Assembly (NCBI RefSeq): GCF_030272615.1 | Contig: NC_081412.1 | Span: 473,974,157 to 474,038,156 of the forward strand | Length of the DNA stretch: 64,000 nt | Direction: 5' to 3' | Source of the DNA: Cryptomeria japonica | Lineage: Eukaryota > Streptophyta > Pinopsida > Cupressales > Cupressaceae | Shown here: in pieces, positions 1 to 10,469 of the stretch | Numbering within the stretch: the stretch's first letter is position 1 | How the letters are laid out: each line of letters starts with the position of its first letter | Program-made: the position numbers and the translations under genes | Notes under the pieces: model-generated | The model's input: the letters and a program-made list of their open reading frames with translations, nothing else | Database searches by the model: none | Told to the model about the DNA's origin: nothing

Positions 1-771
1 CCATATTTTTCTTATTTCGACAACAACAAACTCATAACTTTTGTATAATTTTTGAAAATTGGCTCTTTCCTCATCAATTTTTTTACTGCTTCTAGCCAAA
101 ATTTCTCTCAGGTCCTTCAATTCTGCATCCATCTTTTCCTGCTTTGTAATTTCTACTGTAGAGCCTAAATTTTTAATCATTTTCTGTAAATCATTGCACT
201 TATTATCTGCTGCTTTCCTCTTTGATTTTTCATTTGTCAGGTTTGCCTGTAACTTTTCTATTTGTTTCTCTAGTTTATTTTTCTCTCTCTCGACCTTTAG
301 TAGTGAAGTGTAGACCACTTCATTATTCCTTTTTGACACACTAATTTTGTCCATATTATGTACTTTGGAAAAATCCATTTGGAGGGTGCTAACTTGAAAT
401 TCAAAGGGATCTATCTGACTATGTGGTAGATTTTTATCTTTAGTTTGGGGCACAACAACCATGAACTCCATCATATCTTTGTGTGGGTCATATGTTGGAA
501 ATACCCTGTTCCTTGTAGGTTGTTCATCTAAAACTTCAGTCAAGGCAACCCTATGAAATTATCTCTTTTTTTCTTTATTTGCATTTGCTGTGTGTTCAAT
601 TTTTTCATAGTAATCACGAAATTGGAAATCTGGGCTTGCTGAAGCAATTGAATGTTTGAAAGGTGAAATAGGAATAGCAGAGGCTTCGATTCCACCTATG
701 CATGTGGTTTTAACTAATGCATTATGAGGATTACCAACAGCCATTCCTGATCCTGTCCCACTGTCACTTTC
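1..771 (-). pseudogene. Coiled-coil C-terminal part of a degenerate retroelement-like ORF
   Basis: Read on the minus strand, a long frame runs from about 771 to the window edge with one in-frame stop (TAA at 559-561). The part after the stop is rich in Lys/Glu with heptad-like spacing (motifs VEREKNKLEKQIEKLQ and LKDLREILARSSKKIDEE), so a coiled coil is likely. It continues past the window edge. It lies downstream of the G-patch frame at 858-1900 but in another frame, so a frameshift separates them. No recognised family. The layout (globular part, then basic and coiled-coil part) resembles the second ORF of the pol-less element at 3301-10118, which suggests a related transposable element rather than a host gene. 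Confidence 0.45.
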
Positions 772-857
772 ATGTTTAGTTTTTATAGTCTTTTGAGGGG
801 TCTGATCTAAAGTTGAAATGATAGATTTGTAGTATCAATGGCACTTGATATAAGATT

Positions 858-1900
858 CTAAATAGTATGAGTATATACCACTAGTGGCCTCTTGTGAGAG
901 ATATTTTGTTGTTTCCCTTGTCCAACACCAAGACAATTAGTATCAGTAGTAGTACCAATTCTAACCCCACCAATTGCAATGGCACTTGACTTAACACTAA
1001 TAGGAATACTATCCCTAGATTCCCCACCAGTGGTAGTAGCACTTGATTCACCACCAATGGGAATACCATGATGTGGTGGTGCTTGTGGATTTGAACCTAA
1101 AACAAATGCAGGTAGACCCTGAGGGTAATGAGTAGTACCTTTTCGTGATGAATCTAAAGAATTAAGTTCAATGACTAGTTTAACATGAGATTTTGATTTT
1201 GAATTTGATGGAAGTTGTACCTCAAGTGGATACCAAATGCCTTCTCCTCTAGGACCTAGACCACCACCTTCAAAACCCATTTTTTTCACAATGTTTACCC
1301 CTTTGCTATATTTTTCTTTCATGGACTCATTGACTCCACCTAATATTGTAGGGACTGTAGTAGTTGTTGGAGTGGGCTCAACCTCATACTCATTTTCATC
1401 TTCACTCCTGTCATATGCTATTGTAGGATGCTCCATATTCCACAATTTGCTAAACTCTTCATCCTCATCAATGGACTCAAATTTTGCATTGGCCTTTGGT
1501 TCACCGAGATTCTTCCTCATAGTCCAAAAATCATTTATTTTGGTTTGATTCCAATAAATGTCTTTACATTCTTGCATAATTATTTTAGGAATAGATTTGT
1601 TAGATGGATTAGCAGATTTTTGGTAGAAATTGTAGGACCTCCTATTTTGGATGCCCTCCTCTATTGTCCTCTATGTGTGCAATGCCATAATTTGTGATGA
1701 CATTTCTTTTGTTGAAATGTTATTTGTCAGCGGCAATTTTCTCCATCTCTTTTTTACCTCATCCCAGGAGTCCATGTTTCTAAGCTTTTCTAGCAATGGT
1801 TTACTTTCATGTTGACATAACGCTGAAGTGTTCCCATTTTTCCTAGGCCTTGCATGAACTACATTGATTGGATCATACTACCAAAGACCCTCATCACCAA
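858..1900 (-). pseudogene. Degenerate ORF with a G-patch domain
   Basis: The minus-strand frame from about 1900 to 858 has a TAG inside it near 1665. It encodes an acidic stretch, a Thr/Pro linker and then a G-patch-like segment at 1218-1301 with the motif KKMGFEGGGLGPRGEGI: hydrophobic positions, then spaced glycines ending in a basic GxG. G-patch domains bind RNA or activate DEAH helicases and also occur in some retroelement polyproteins. The C-terminal part is low-complexity, with repeated IPIGGESS-like units. Upstream the reading continues in the same orientation towards 3260, and downstream lies the coiled-coil part. Whether this is a decayed host gene or a transposon protein cannot be settled from the sequence; the neighbourhood favours the transposon. 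Confidence 0.5.
1218..1301 (-). other. G-patch domain (within the 858-1900 frame)
   Basis: The encoded segment has the order expected of a G-patch: a short amphipathic helix (VNIVKKMGF), a glycine cluster (EGGGLGPRGEG), an aromatic residue and PLEV. It looks closest to the G-patch of splicing-type proteins such as TFIP11, where KMGYKGGGLG is typical. Assignment is by motif only. Confidence 0.6.
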
Positions 1901-1989
1901 AGCTAAAAACTATCAAAAAATCACGTGCCGCATTGAATGCTTTTCTCTCAAATGTGAACCCTCCACATGACTAAGTCATGGAAGGAAAT

Positions 1990-3260
1990 GTGCTCTTCTT
2001 TTACTGACCATGGAAGTGCCTATCTGTGCTCTCCAACTATCGTACATATTCCAATGAAAATGCCTTCTCTGTCACATGTATTGGAAGTCTATAGGGTTTT
2101 ATTGCTGATCTGTAAAAGCTTAAAACAGTGCATTCTTCCATGAAGAACCAGTCAGCCAATTGTATTCGACTTCTGAGTTGAATGCAATCTCTACAAGACA
2201 CAGGCAATCTAGGCATTGGAGTGCTTGTAATTTCCTTATACATTGGTGCCAAAAAGATGTTACAAAATGGTTGTAGTTCTTTCTGTTACCATGAATCCTT
2301 ATCTTTGGTGTCCATTCATATATTGGACACTCTATTATGTTCTAAGTCTTCTCATCAATCTTATAGTTCACAATGTGAAGATTGTTGGTCTCGAATATTG
2401 CATGATACTTGGATAGAAGGAGATAGCACAAGTAGGATGAGAACCTAAATGTCTTACAAGAACCTTTTTTGATAGTTAGTAGTTGTTTTTGCATGGATTT
2501 AACTACATGCTCAACAAAATTATATCTTACTGGCTAAGTTACACAATTGATATTAAAAATCATTTCAGGAAGGCTATCACCCACTTCCCTATCATTTTCC
2601 AATACCGGGCAAAATGTCAGCAAGGAAATAGTATCTTGAACTCATGGAACAAAAATGTTAGAATTATAAGGAGGCTTATGATTTGGATCCAATGGAGTAC
2701 CAAACATTATTAGAACTCTGATAAATGAATCTCTACGAATTGGATTGATACTCTCATAATTCTCTGCTTGATTTCCTAGGTCAATGTGGACATTTGATTT
2801 TTTTTCTTTAAACCCTAGGTTCAACAAATGAGAAAATTCTCCCACGTTTATGGATAGAATTTCCTCTTTTGTATTTTAATTGACAATTGCTTTTTTATCT
2901 TCATAATAATTTTCAGTGCAAACCATGACAAAATCAGTGCAAGGGAATACTTCAGGTAACACTATGCTTCCCAATCCAGCATCCCATTATGCAATTTTAT
3001 TTGTGTTTTGTTTTAACATTATGTTGAAAATGGTGAAAAATATGCCCTGCTTGGATCTACCGCCTTATTAGACAATGCATATCTAATATCTATGATACAA
3101 TTTTTATCATGGATAGCGAGGTCATAAATATCATGGTATTCATCAGTGAAACCTGGTGTTTTAACTAGTTTGGTTAGGTACATTTCTTTTTTCACTTAGC
3201 TTCTTGTTGAACTACTGCTTCCCATTTTCCCCATTGCTGTTATTGTTAATAATTCAAAAT
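1990..3260 (-). pseudogene. N-terminal part of a decayed ORF resembling the second ORF of element A
   Basis: The minus strand from about 3260 to 1990 keeps long coding-like stretches in shifting frames, broken by several stops. Recognisable pieces are TPGFTDEYHDIYDLAIHDKN near the start, NAENYESINPIRRDSF-like sequence around 2700-2780, and GSCKTFRFSSYLCYLLLSKY near 2390. The last aligns by eye with KGTFKFGSLIVCLMLYF of the ORF at 5866-6738 (same spacing of K-x-F-[KR]-F-[GS]-S). I infer that both belong to one family of proteins carried by pol-less plant LTR elements, of the 'putative plant transposon protein' kind. No catalytic motif is visible. It is interrupted at 3300 by the insertion of element A. 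Confidence 0.4.
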
Positions 3261-3300
3261 AATGATAGATACAAATCTGAAAATGCTAACCCTCAAATTG

Positions 3301-4162
3301 TGTTGGTATTATACACTGAGATGAGAATAGTTGATGTTGTCATTGATTGCAACCGACTGGTAATATGGTTCATAGGTTACAGTGGCAACAAACATCATCT
3401 ACATGCACCGACAGACACTACAAGGTTATTCACAATGACATCTAGTCTACACCAACAGTAGATCAAACTGACACTCTAAGCCGACATGGAAATAATATTG
3501 TTTTGTATTGTAATTATATTGTATAGTTGACATGATGTATTGTAAAGACTCATATATGTATGAGATCTTGTAGGTCATTTTGTAAGAAAAAAAGGGAATT
3601 AGGTAATGAATATAAGAAGTATATGAGAGCGAATAAGTGTATATGCATTATGATGTAATTATTTTATGAGTGAATAAGAGTAGAGCAAAACGAAGCAAGG
3701 TTTATGGTAGAGGTATTTGACAGAGCTTAAACCGGTACTGAATCTAGCATTGTAGATGCTATTTTGAGCAGTAGATTGTCATTGGATTTATTCATCCAAT
3801 TTTGTAGTCAATGGGACTCCTTTTTGTGATTGAGCAGTGAGCTCTAGGCTATTGGCCTTCGTGGATGTGGAGACCCCTATTTTATAAGTAATATTCATTC
3901 ATATTGGCTAGTGAAAAAATATTTTGGGTCACAAATCCCATCGAGGTTTTTCCCCTACTGGGTTTCCTTGCCAAAAAATATCTATGTTATGGTGTGCATT
4001 GATGGTTATACTTTTGTTTCTCTTTATTGCATTATTACTTATTTAGTTGTATATTAATTTGGGTTATAAAGTTGCAAACAAGTTTAAATATTTTATTTAC
4101 CGGTTAGACATTGATTCACCCCCCCCCTCTCAGTGTCTTTGGGACTGATCAAGTATCTAATA
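3301..4162 (+). repeat. 5' LTR of element A
   Basis: Starts TGTTGGTATTATACAC and ends GTATCTAATA. Its counterpart is 9260-10118. It contains a C-rich run (about 4120-4130) near the end, followed by CTCAGTGTCTTTGGGAC, a signature shared in weaker form with the ends of two other LTRs in this window (35020-35055, and 29138-29180 in reverse). Confidence 0.9.
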
Positions 4163-4164
4163 AT

Positions 4165-4177
4165 TGGTATTAGAGCC
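4165..4177 (+). promoter_or_regulatory. Primer-binding site of element A
   Basis: TGGTATTAGAGCC directly follows the 5' LTR. It differs at one base from TGGTATCAGAGCC, the usual plant initiator tRNA-Met primer site, and would prime minus-strand DNA synthesis. Confidence 0.85.
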
Positions 4178-4233
4178 TAGTACTCTATTTTCAGTAGCCT
4201 AACAGCTTGAGGAAGATTTTGAAACTGGTATCG

Positions 4234-5349
4234 ATGGAAAGTTTGAGACAACAATTGGAAGGAGCTCTTCAATATTTTGATGCAGAAAAATTGAAGAATA
4301 TCAAACAGGAAGATGAACTCAAATCTGCTCTGGAATTCATCAAAGCAATTCAAGATAACCTAGTTATAGCAAAGAATAAGAGAAAAGAATTACATGTGCA
4401 ATTGCAAAATCAAGATGATGAAGAAAAAGAAACTCTTAGAGATATTGCAGAGAAATTGAGACAAGAGAACAGTAACATGAAGAATGAGATGCAAGATTTA
4501 ACCATGAGATTATGCAAGGATATTGAAGATAGAAAGAGGAATGAATAAGATTTGGCCAGAAGACTTAATGAAAGATCAGATGAATCTCAAAGGCTTAGTT
4601 ATGAAAATGATATGCTTAAAATAGATCCGATTCACATGCAACATGACAAAGAGGATCTTATGAGACAAGTTAGCACTTTGGAAAGTGATTTGGTCAATGC
4701 AAATGAATACAAAGATAAATTCAAGAAAAGTTTAGATAATCTTGATGATATGCTAAAAAGTCAAAAACCTGATGGAGAAACAGTTGGACTTGGATTTGAT
4801 CATGGAGAAAGTTTCGGGATTGCAAACAATAATGATCACAACAAACTGGTAAGGTAACCTAATGCTTATAAATTCAATGGGAAATGTTTTAATTGCAACA
4901 AATTTGGTTATAGAGAAAATCAGTGCAGATTTAGGAATAATCTAAATACAAACTTACCCACCGGTCAATGTTCCAAATGCAATAAAAATGGTCATAACTT
5001 AGACAATTGTAGAATGAATGTGAAATGTTATGTTTGTGGTAGGTTTGGACATTTATCTAATCAATGTAGAACTCAAACCTATCAAGGTTATGGAAAAGCT
5101 ATTCAGAGAAACAATGTAAATTATTATGCATGTAACAAGATTGGGCATATTGCAAAATTTTGTAGAAGCAAGAGGGTACTAGCGAAAAATAAAGGATCTA
5201 ATGACAAAGGAAAAGAAAAGGTGATTGAAATCAAGCAAGAGTTTTCTAAGCAATGGATTAGGAAGAGAGATCATAGAATTGATGAATCTGTCTTTGCACC
5301 AGCAGAACAGAAAAATCCATCATCGATAGGAGATTCTTCATCTAACTAA
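4234..5349 (+). pseudogene. Gag-like protein: coiled coil plus four CCHC zinc knuckles
   Basis: One frame of 372 codons from ATG 4234 to the stop at 5347-5349, broken by TAA at 4546-4548 and 4855-4857. Residues 1-200 are highly charged with heptad-like Leu/Lys/Glu spacing (coiled coil). Four nucleocapsid-type knuckles follow between about 4888 and 5165: CFNCNKFGYRENQC (His replaced by Tyr), CSKCNKNGHNLDNC, CYVCGRFGHLSNQC, and YYACNKIGHIAKFC (first Cys replaced by Tyr). The tail is basic. Zinc knuckles package retroelement RNA. No typical plant capsid fold was recognised ahead of them, so the coiled coil may replace it or be captured sequence. Two stops and two damaged knuckles mark it as decayed. 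Confidence 0.8.
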
Positions 5350-5652
5350 GGAATAATCCTTAGGAGTAAGGAAACTAATTGAAGATCATGCATTTACCCT
5401 TTTTTGGTGGTAAGAAGTTATAATTATTCTTTACCGACAGATATGTGGAGTTTTCACTTCACCGACAAAGCATTTATTGTAGTTGTAAGTTACTTTTTGG
5501 TTATAAAGGCACTGTAACTTCTCATTTCATCTCACCAAGAATCCAAGCATTCAAAGAGAGAAAAATTGAGCAAAGACATTCTAAAGGTGAAGTAGCAAAG
5601 GTCTTTTAGAGCATTCAAGGATTTCACAGTTAAAAGGTATTTATCTTTTGCA

Positions 5653-8600
5653 ATGGCTTCCTCATCCTCTATTCCTAAATTCGTAGCAAACCCTACCATT
5701 ATGGAGAACATAAAATGACCTAGACCCATTTTTAAAATCATTCCTAAGATAGCAAAACTGGATGACTCCATTGGTGCATTTTCTATAATCTCGAAGGGAG
5801 TTGCATTTGCTAAAGATCCTAGGGCATACATACATTGCTAAATAGAAAGTTTAGGGTCCGAAGATTTGAAGAACATGTACATGAATGTTATCACTGACAA
5901 GAATGGGGTTGTGAAACTAGAACACAAGGTAGTTGATGATTTAGGTTTCATTGATATCTTCCATATGCCGGAATTCTCAGATGCAACCATTCGCTATGTT
6001 CTTAGCAGGGTTCATGGTGAATTTATGTGGTTGGAGTCAGTTTTTAAGATCACTAAAGAGGCTATAAGGGCTATTACTGGTTTACCATCCACCAGCACTA
6101 GGCCTGACAAGAAGAAGAAAATTCCTAACAAAGAGGTTATGAGCTTAACAAGAGCTACATTTGACAATAGGTCACTTAGGGTCAATGATATAAAAGATGA
6201 CAATATTAAATTTGTAAGTATGGTCATTGGATATAAAGTTGCTCATAATAACAGGTTGAATTATGTATCTAATTCCTGCATTCATAATGCTAATGAGATG
6301 ATCTTAAACAATACTAAAATTGACATCTGTGAATGGTTAAAGGATGAACTGTTCGAGAATTTGCACAAAATCAAAGGTGATAAGAAAGGAACCTTCAAAT
6401 TTGGAAGCCTGATTGTGTGTTTAATGCTTTACTTTTCAAAAGATATTCTTGGTATCGGACATAAGGATTTTTCCTATGATATTTCTGTTGGAAAACAAAT
6501 AAAGGAGGCAATCACCAGTATAGGATCTAATGGTGATGAGTTGGTTAAAGACTATTTCAAGAATTTCCAAACTAAAATGAGACAAAGGGAAAGGATTCCC
6601 CAAAGCATTGTGGATAAATATGATAAACATAGATGCTTTCTAGTGAAAAGAGAAGAAATTTGGATGGAGGCACTTAGACCCAGAACTGTCTGGATTACTG
6701 AAATGGGATATGAGGTGGATTCTCACATCTTAGATTGATATGCTAAAATACTCCTAGATGCTCCACTGGAACCAACAGAGGAAATATTTGGTAATGCTGA
6801 AACTATTTAAAGTGGTGTAGCTATGATGAAGTAGAGGAAGAAAAGAGATAAATTTATGAAAGATGCTTCTAAGATGGTAAAGGATGTTACATAAAGATTA
6901 ATGAATCTTGATGGTATTGCTGCTAGTATGTTAGAAAGTCAATCAAAACAACTACTGATAGCTCACATTTCCCCTGTGGCTGCTACATCTTATTCTAACA
7001 TTGATCAGGAAGCCGAATTCAAGAGAGTGATCAGGAAAAAAAGAAACACTCACTAGTACCTACTCCATCTCCCAAGAAGTCAAGGACACAGAGAAAGAAA
7101 CAACAGGCTGTAAGAGAGCCCAGTGGTCTAAAGAAGAAAGTGACTCCAAAGAAGAAATCTAAACCTAAGGCATCAGATACTCTTTCACCAGAAGAGTTGA
7201 TCAATGAAATCACCCAAGATGGTAACCTTGGTAATATAAATAAACTCTATCATTCTTTCAAGGATTCAGATAAGGATACTATAGAAGAAAGTATTATTTT
7301 ATATCTTGAAATATATAAGAAAGTTCTTATTAAAGTTGTAGATGATCTACCTAATGATTTATACTTAAGATTAGAGTCTAAGAGAATGTCTATCATGGAG
7401 CTTGACAAGAAATTCAAGGTAGAATCTCTATTAGCTGTGCATCCTGTTAATTCCAAGCAGGAAATTGATGATCTAATATCTGAAGCCAATAGGACAGTTT
7501 CTATGAGTGGTCACCGACAAGTTAGTCTTATGGCCTACAAAGTTAAAGATATAGCAGATGAAACAACGAATAAGTCGGATTCATTTTTTGTTGAGAGAGA
7601 GAAGAAAGAAGAGAAGGATAGACAGAAAAATAGATAAGTCTTTTGCTAAGGTATATCAAAAAGATAAAGGTAAAGAGAAAATTGGAAGTGTACCTGATAT
7701 CACGATCAAGGATAACATTCCTTCACTGACACAGGACACCCCACTAATAACTGCAGAGGCACCAGCACAAACTGATAATCAACAAGAAGAAAAGGCAGAG
7801 GAAATGACAAAAGATGACACTAATCCAGAGTTTGACACTATTTTTACTATGAATGTGGACACTTGGGACTTTAATATGTGTTGGATAAGGAAACTACAGA
7901 GGTAAAGAGAGCTGAAGCTACAAATATTGAGATCTCTGAGTCACCGGTTAACATTGTTGACTCTCAACAAAATATTGAGATACCAACTGAAGTTAAGAAA
8001 TCAGAAACCATCCCTGATAATACTCAACTTAACATTGAAATACCAAAAGAAGCAGTAGAGAAACATTGACATGAACATAGTATATCTAAACCGACAGTCA
8101 GCAAGGCAGTTAGTAAAGATGATAGTAAGAATGAAAATAAAGTTGAAAACAAAAGTGAGAAGAAGGAAGAAAAAATGAATAAAGAAGAGGTCAATGATGG
8201 AAGCAAGATAGCAGAAGTGGTTAAGGTTAATGTGTAGACATCTAGAGAAGATAAGAAACCAGTTGCAGAACCTAACACTTTGCCTAGCACTTCCACCATG
8301 GATTATAGACCAACAAATGTTACAGATGTACTTTTAGATTCAATAAAGAAGATCACCAAATGCAATGCCTTAGCATTTAAGGATATTGATTATACTTTAC
8401 CAATTTTGCAAATTATTGCACCAGCATGTAAAGTTGATCACATTGTCGGGTCTTATGAGTAAATTGGACACATTGTCCAAAATCATTTCTTCTAATATTC
8501 AACTGTGGATAAAAGAAGTGAAGAAACCATTAAGGAAAGGGTGAATAAGGAGAAAGATGAATTCTTTGACAAGACAATTAAGGAATGTACTGGATAGATT

Positions 8601-9090
8601 GATTCTTTGTTACCGACACTAACTTCCACCATTTGGAATACAAAGAATTGTACAGGGAAGCATGTAAGCCTCACCATTTAACAGAGGATATTAATAAGGA
8701 AACAAAGAAAACACAAAAATAAATAGATGGTATAGCTGACAATATGATAGGTTCTTCAGAACTTACTTCAGTTTTGGATAAGGAAATGGCAATCTATGAA
8801 GAGAAGATTGAAAAATTGGAAAGGAAGAAAGCAAGGTTAAAAATGAAGACCGAGATTTGAGGAACAAACTTGGTCCTAGATTGGACAACCTACTAACACA
8901 CCAGAATGAGCTAACCAAGGCATCTATTCAAGGCGATAGATCACCGAAGCAACATATGCATTATCTGACCGGGATGATCCGACAGACAGAGACCATAATT
9001 TTTGACAGTACTAAATTTTTGCAAGGTCTTAACTTGGTTTTAGTAGAAATTTTTCAGATTCTACATAACCAGCTACAAGTTTCTAGGTAA
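5653..9090 (+). pseudogene. Second ORF of element A: putative plant-transposon-type protein, decayed
   Basis: ATG at 5653 (MASSSSIPKFVANP) opens a frame with stops at 5716-5718 and 5839-5841, then an open stretch 5866-6738 (290 codons). Coding-like sequence continues to 9090 through frameshifts near 7050, 7620 and 7880 and several stops, for roughly 1140 codons originally. The first 350 residues look globular, with ITKEAIRAITGLPSTS (a TGLP motif as in putative plant transposon/mobile-domain proteins) and KGTFKFGSLIVCLMLYF. The middle is very Lys-rich (PKKKSKPKAS). The rest is Glu/Lys-rich and probably disordered. No RT, integrase or protease motif appears. Function unknown; the degenerate frame at 1-3260 looks homologous. 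Confidence 0.65.
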
Positions 9091-9247
9091 ATGTTGAATT
9101 CTTTGATTCTTTTGACAACCTTTGTCATTGATGTTAAAGGGGGAGTAGTGTAGTGGTGTATGAGAAAAATGTACAGAAGGAGATAATTTTCTCAGTGGGA
9201 GCACACTCAGTTTTTGGATTTTTCTCATGTGTGTTGCCATTAATGCC

Positions 9248-9259
9248 AAATGGGGAGAT
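9248..9259 (+). promoter_or_regulatory. Polypurine tract of element A
   Basis: AAATGGGGAGAT abuts the 3' LTR and would prime plus-strand synthesis. A similar tract (ATTGATGTTAAAGGGGGAG) lies about 110 bp upstream near 9128-9146, so the tract is doubled, as in element C. Confidence 0.75.
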
Positions 9260-10118
9260 TGTTGGTATTATACACTCAAATGAGAATAGTTGATGTTGTC
9301 CTTGATGGCAACCAACTGGTAATATGGTTCACAGGTTACACCAGCAACATATATCATCTACCAGCACCGATAGGCACTACAAGGTTATTCACAATGACAT
9401 CCAGTCTACATCGACAGTGGATCACACCAGTACTCTAATCCGACATGGAAATAATATTGTTTTTTATTGTAATTATATTGTATAACCGACATGATGTATT
9501 GTAAAGACTGATATATGTATGAGATCTTGTAGGTCATTTTGTAAGAAAAAGGTAATTAGGTAATGGATATAAGTGGTATATGAGAGCGAATAACTATATA
9601 TGCATTATGATGTAATTATTTTATGAGAAAATAAGAGCAGAGAAGAGAGAAGCAAGGTTTATGGTAGAGGTGTCTGATAGAGCTTAAACCGGTATTGAAT
9701 CCAGCATTGTAGATGCTATTTTGAGCAGTACATTATCATTGGATTTATTCATCCAATTTTGTAGTTAGTGGGACTCCTTTTTGTGATTGAGCAATGAGCT
9801 CTAGGTTGTTGGCCTTCCTACATGTGCAGGCCCCTATTGTATAAGTAATATTTATTCATATTGGCCAGTGAGTAAATATTGTGAATCACAAATCCCACTG
9901 AGGTTTTTCCCCTACCGGGTTTCCTCGCCAAAAATATCTATTTTATGGTGTGCATTGATGGCTATACTTCTGTTTCTCTTTATTGCATTATTACTTGTTT
10001 ACTAGTATATTAATTTGGGTTCTAAATTTGCAAACAAGTTTAAATAATTAGTTTACCGGTTAGACACTGATTCACCCCACCCCTCTTAGTGTCTTTGGGA
10101 CGGATCAAGTATCTAACA
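9260..10118 (+). repeat. 3' LTR of element A
   Basis: Starts TGTTGGTATTATACACTC and ends GTATCTAACA. Collinear with 3301-4162, with scattered substitutions and small indels. Confidence 0.9.
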
Positions 10119-10469
10119 AATTAAACCATGAGATATAAAAAAGTAAAAAAATGTGGGATGTAGGTGTTCTAGATTTTACCCAAAATTTCTATTTCACTAG
10201 ATTGGCGCAGACAGACTCTGTTGCAACTTGCATTCCTCAATCTAGTAGTCATTTCTTAATCTCCCTCAATTTATTGGTTTGTCCATGAAATGAAATATGA
10301 TTATGATTTATGAGTCACTTATTTTGAAAACACTAAAAATTTCAAAAGTAATATCTAAAAGGAAAAATATCTAGAATCCTGTTGTAATTTAATAATAATT
10401 ATTAATATCTATTCGCCACTGAAGGACAAAACATTCATTGCTTCAGTTTAAATTCTGAGGATAGTGAAC
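10119..10469. other. Flank of element A, no gene seen
   Basis: AT-rich sequence without an open frame of note. It should be the continuation of the DNA interrupted at 3300, although no coding continuity is apparent. Confidence 0.5.

Larger units (their letters stand above)
3301..10118 (+). mobile_element. Complete pol-less LTR retrotransposon (element A)
   Basis: Two direct repeats of about 860 bp (3301-4162 and 9260-10118) begin TGTTGGTATT and end in TAATA or TAACA. They agree at roughly nine bases in ten by eye. A primer-binding site follows the first and a polypurine tract precedes the second. The flanks AATTG (3296-3300) and AATTA (10119-10123) look like a 5 bp target duplication with one change. 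The interior holds a gag-like ORF with zinc knuckles and a second long ORF, but no protease, integrase, RT or RNase H. It is therefore non-autonomous (LARD or TR-GAG type) and would depend on another element's enzymes. Both ORFs are decayed, so it is probably inactive. Confidence 0.88.

Noticed and set aside
59-313. Plus-strand hydrophobic frame of 84 codons
   Set aside because: The opposite strand has the longer coiled-coil frame with plausible composition; the Ser/Phe/Leu-rich plus frame is its shadow.
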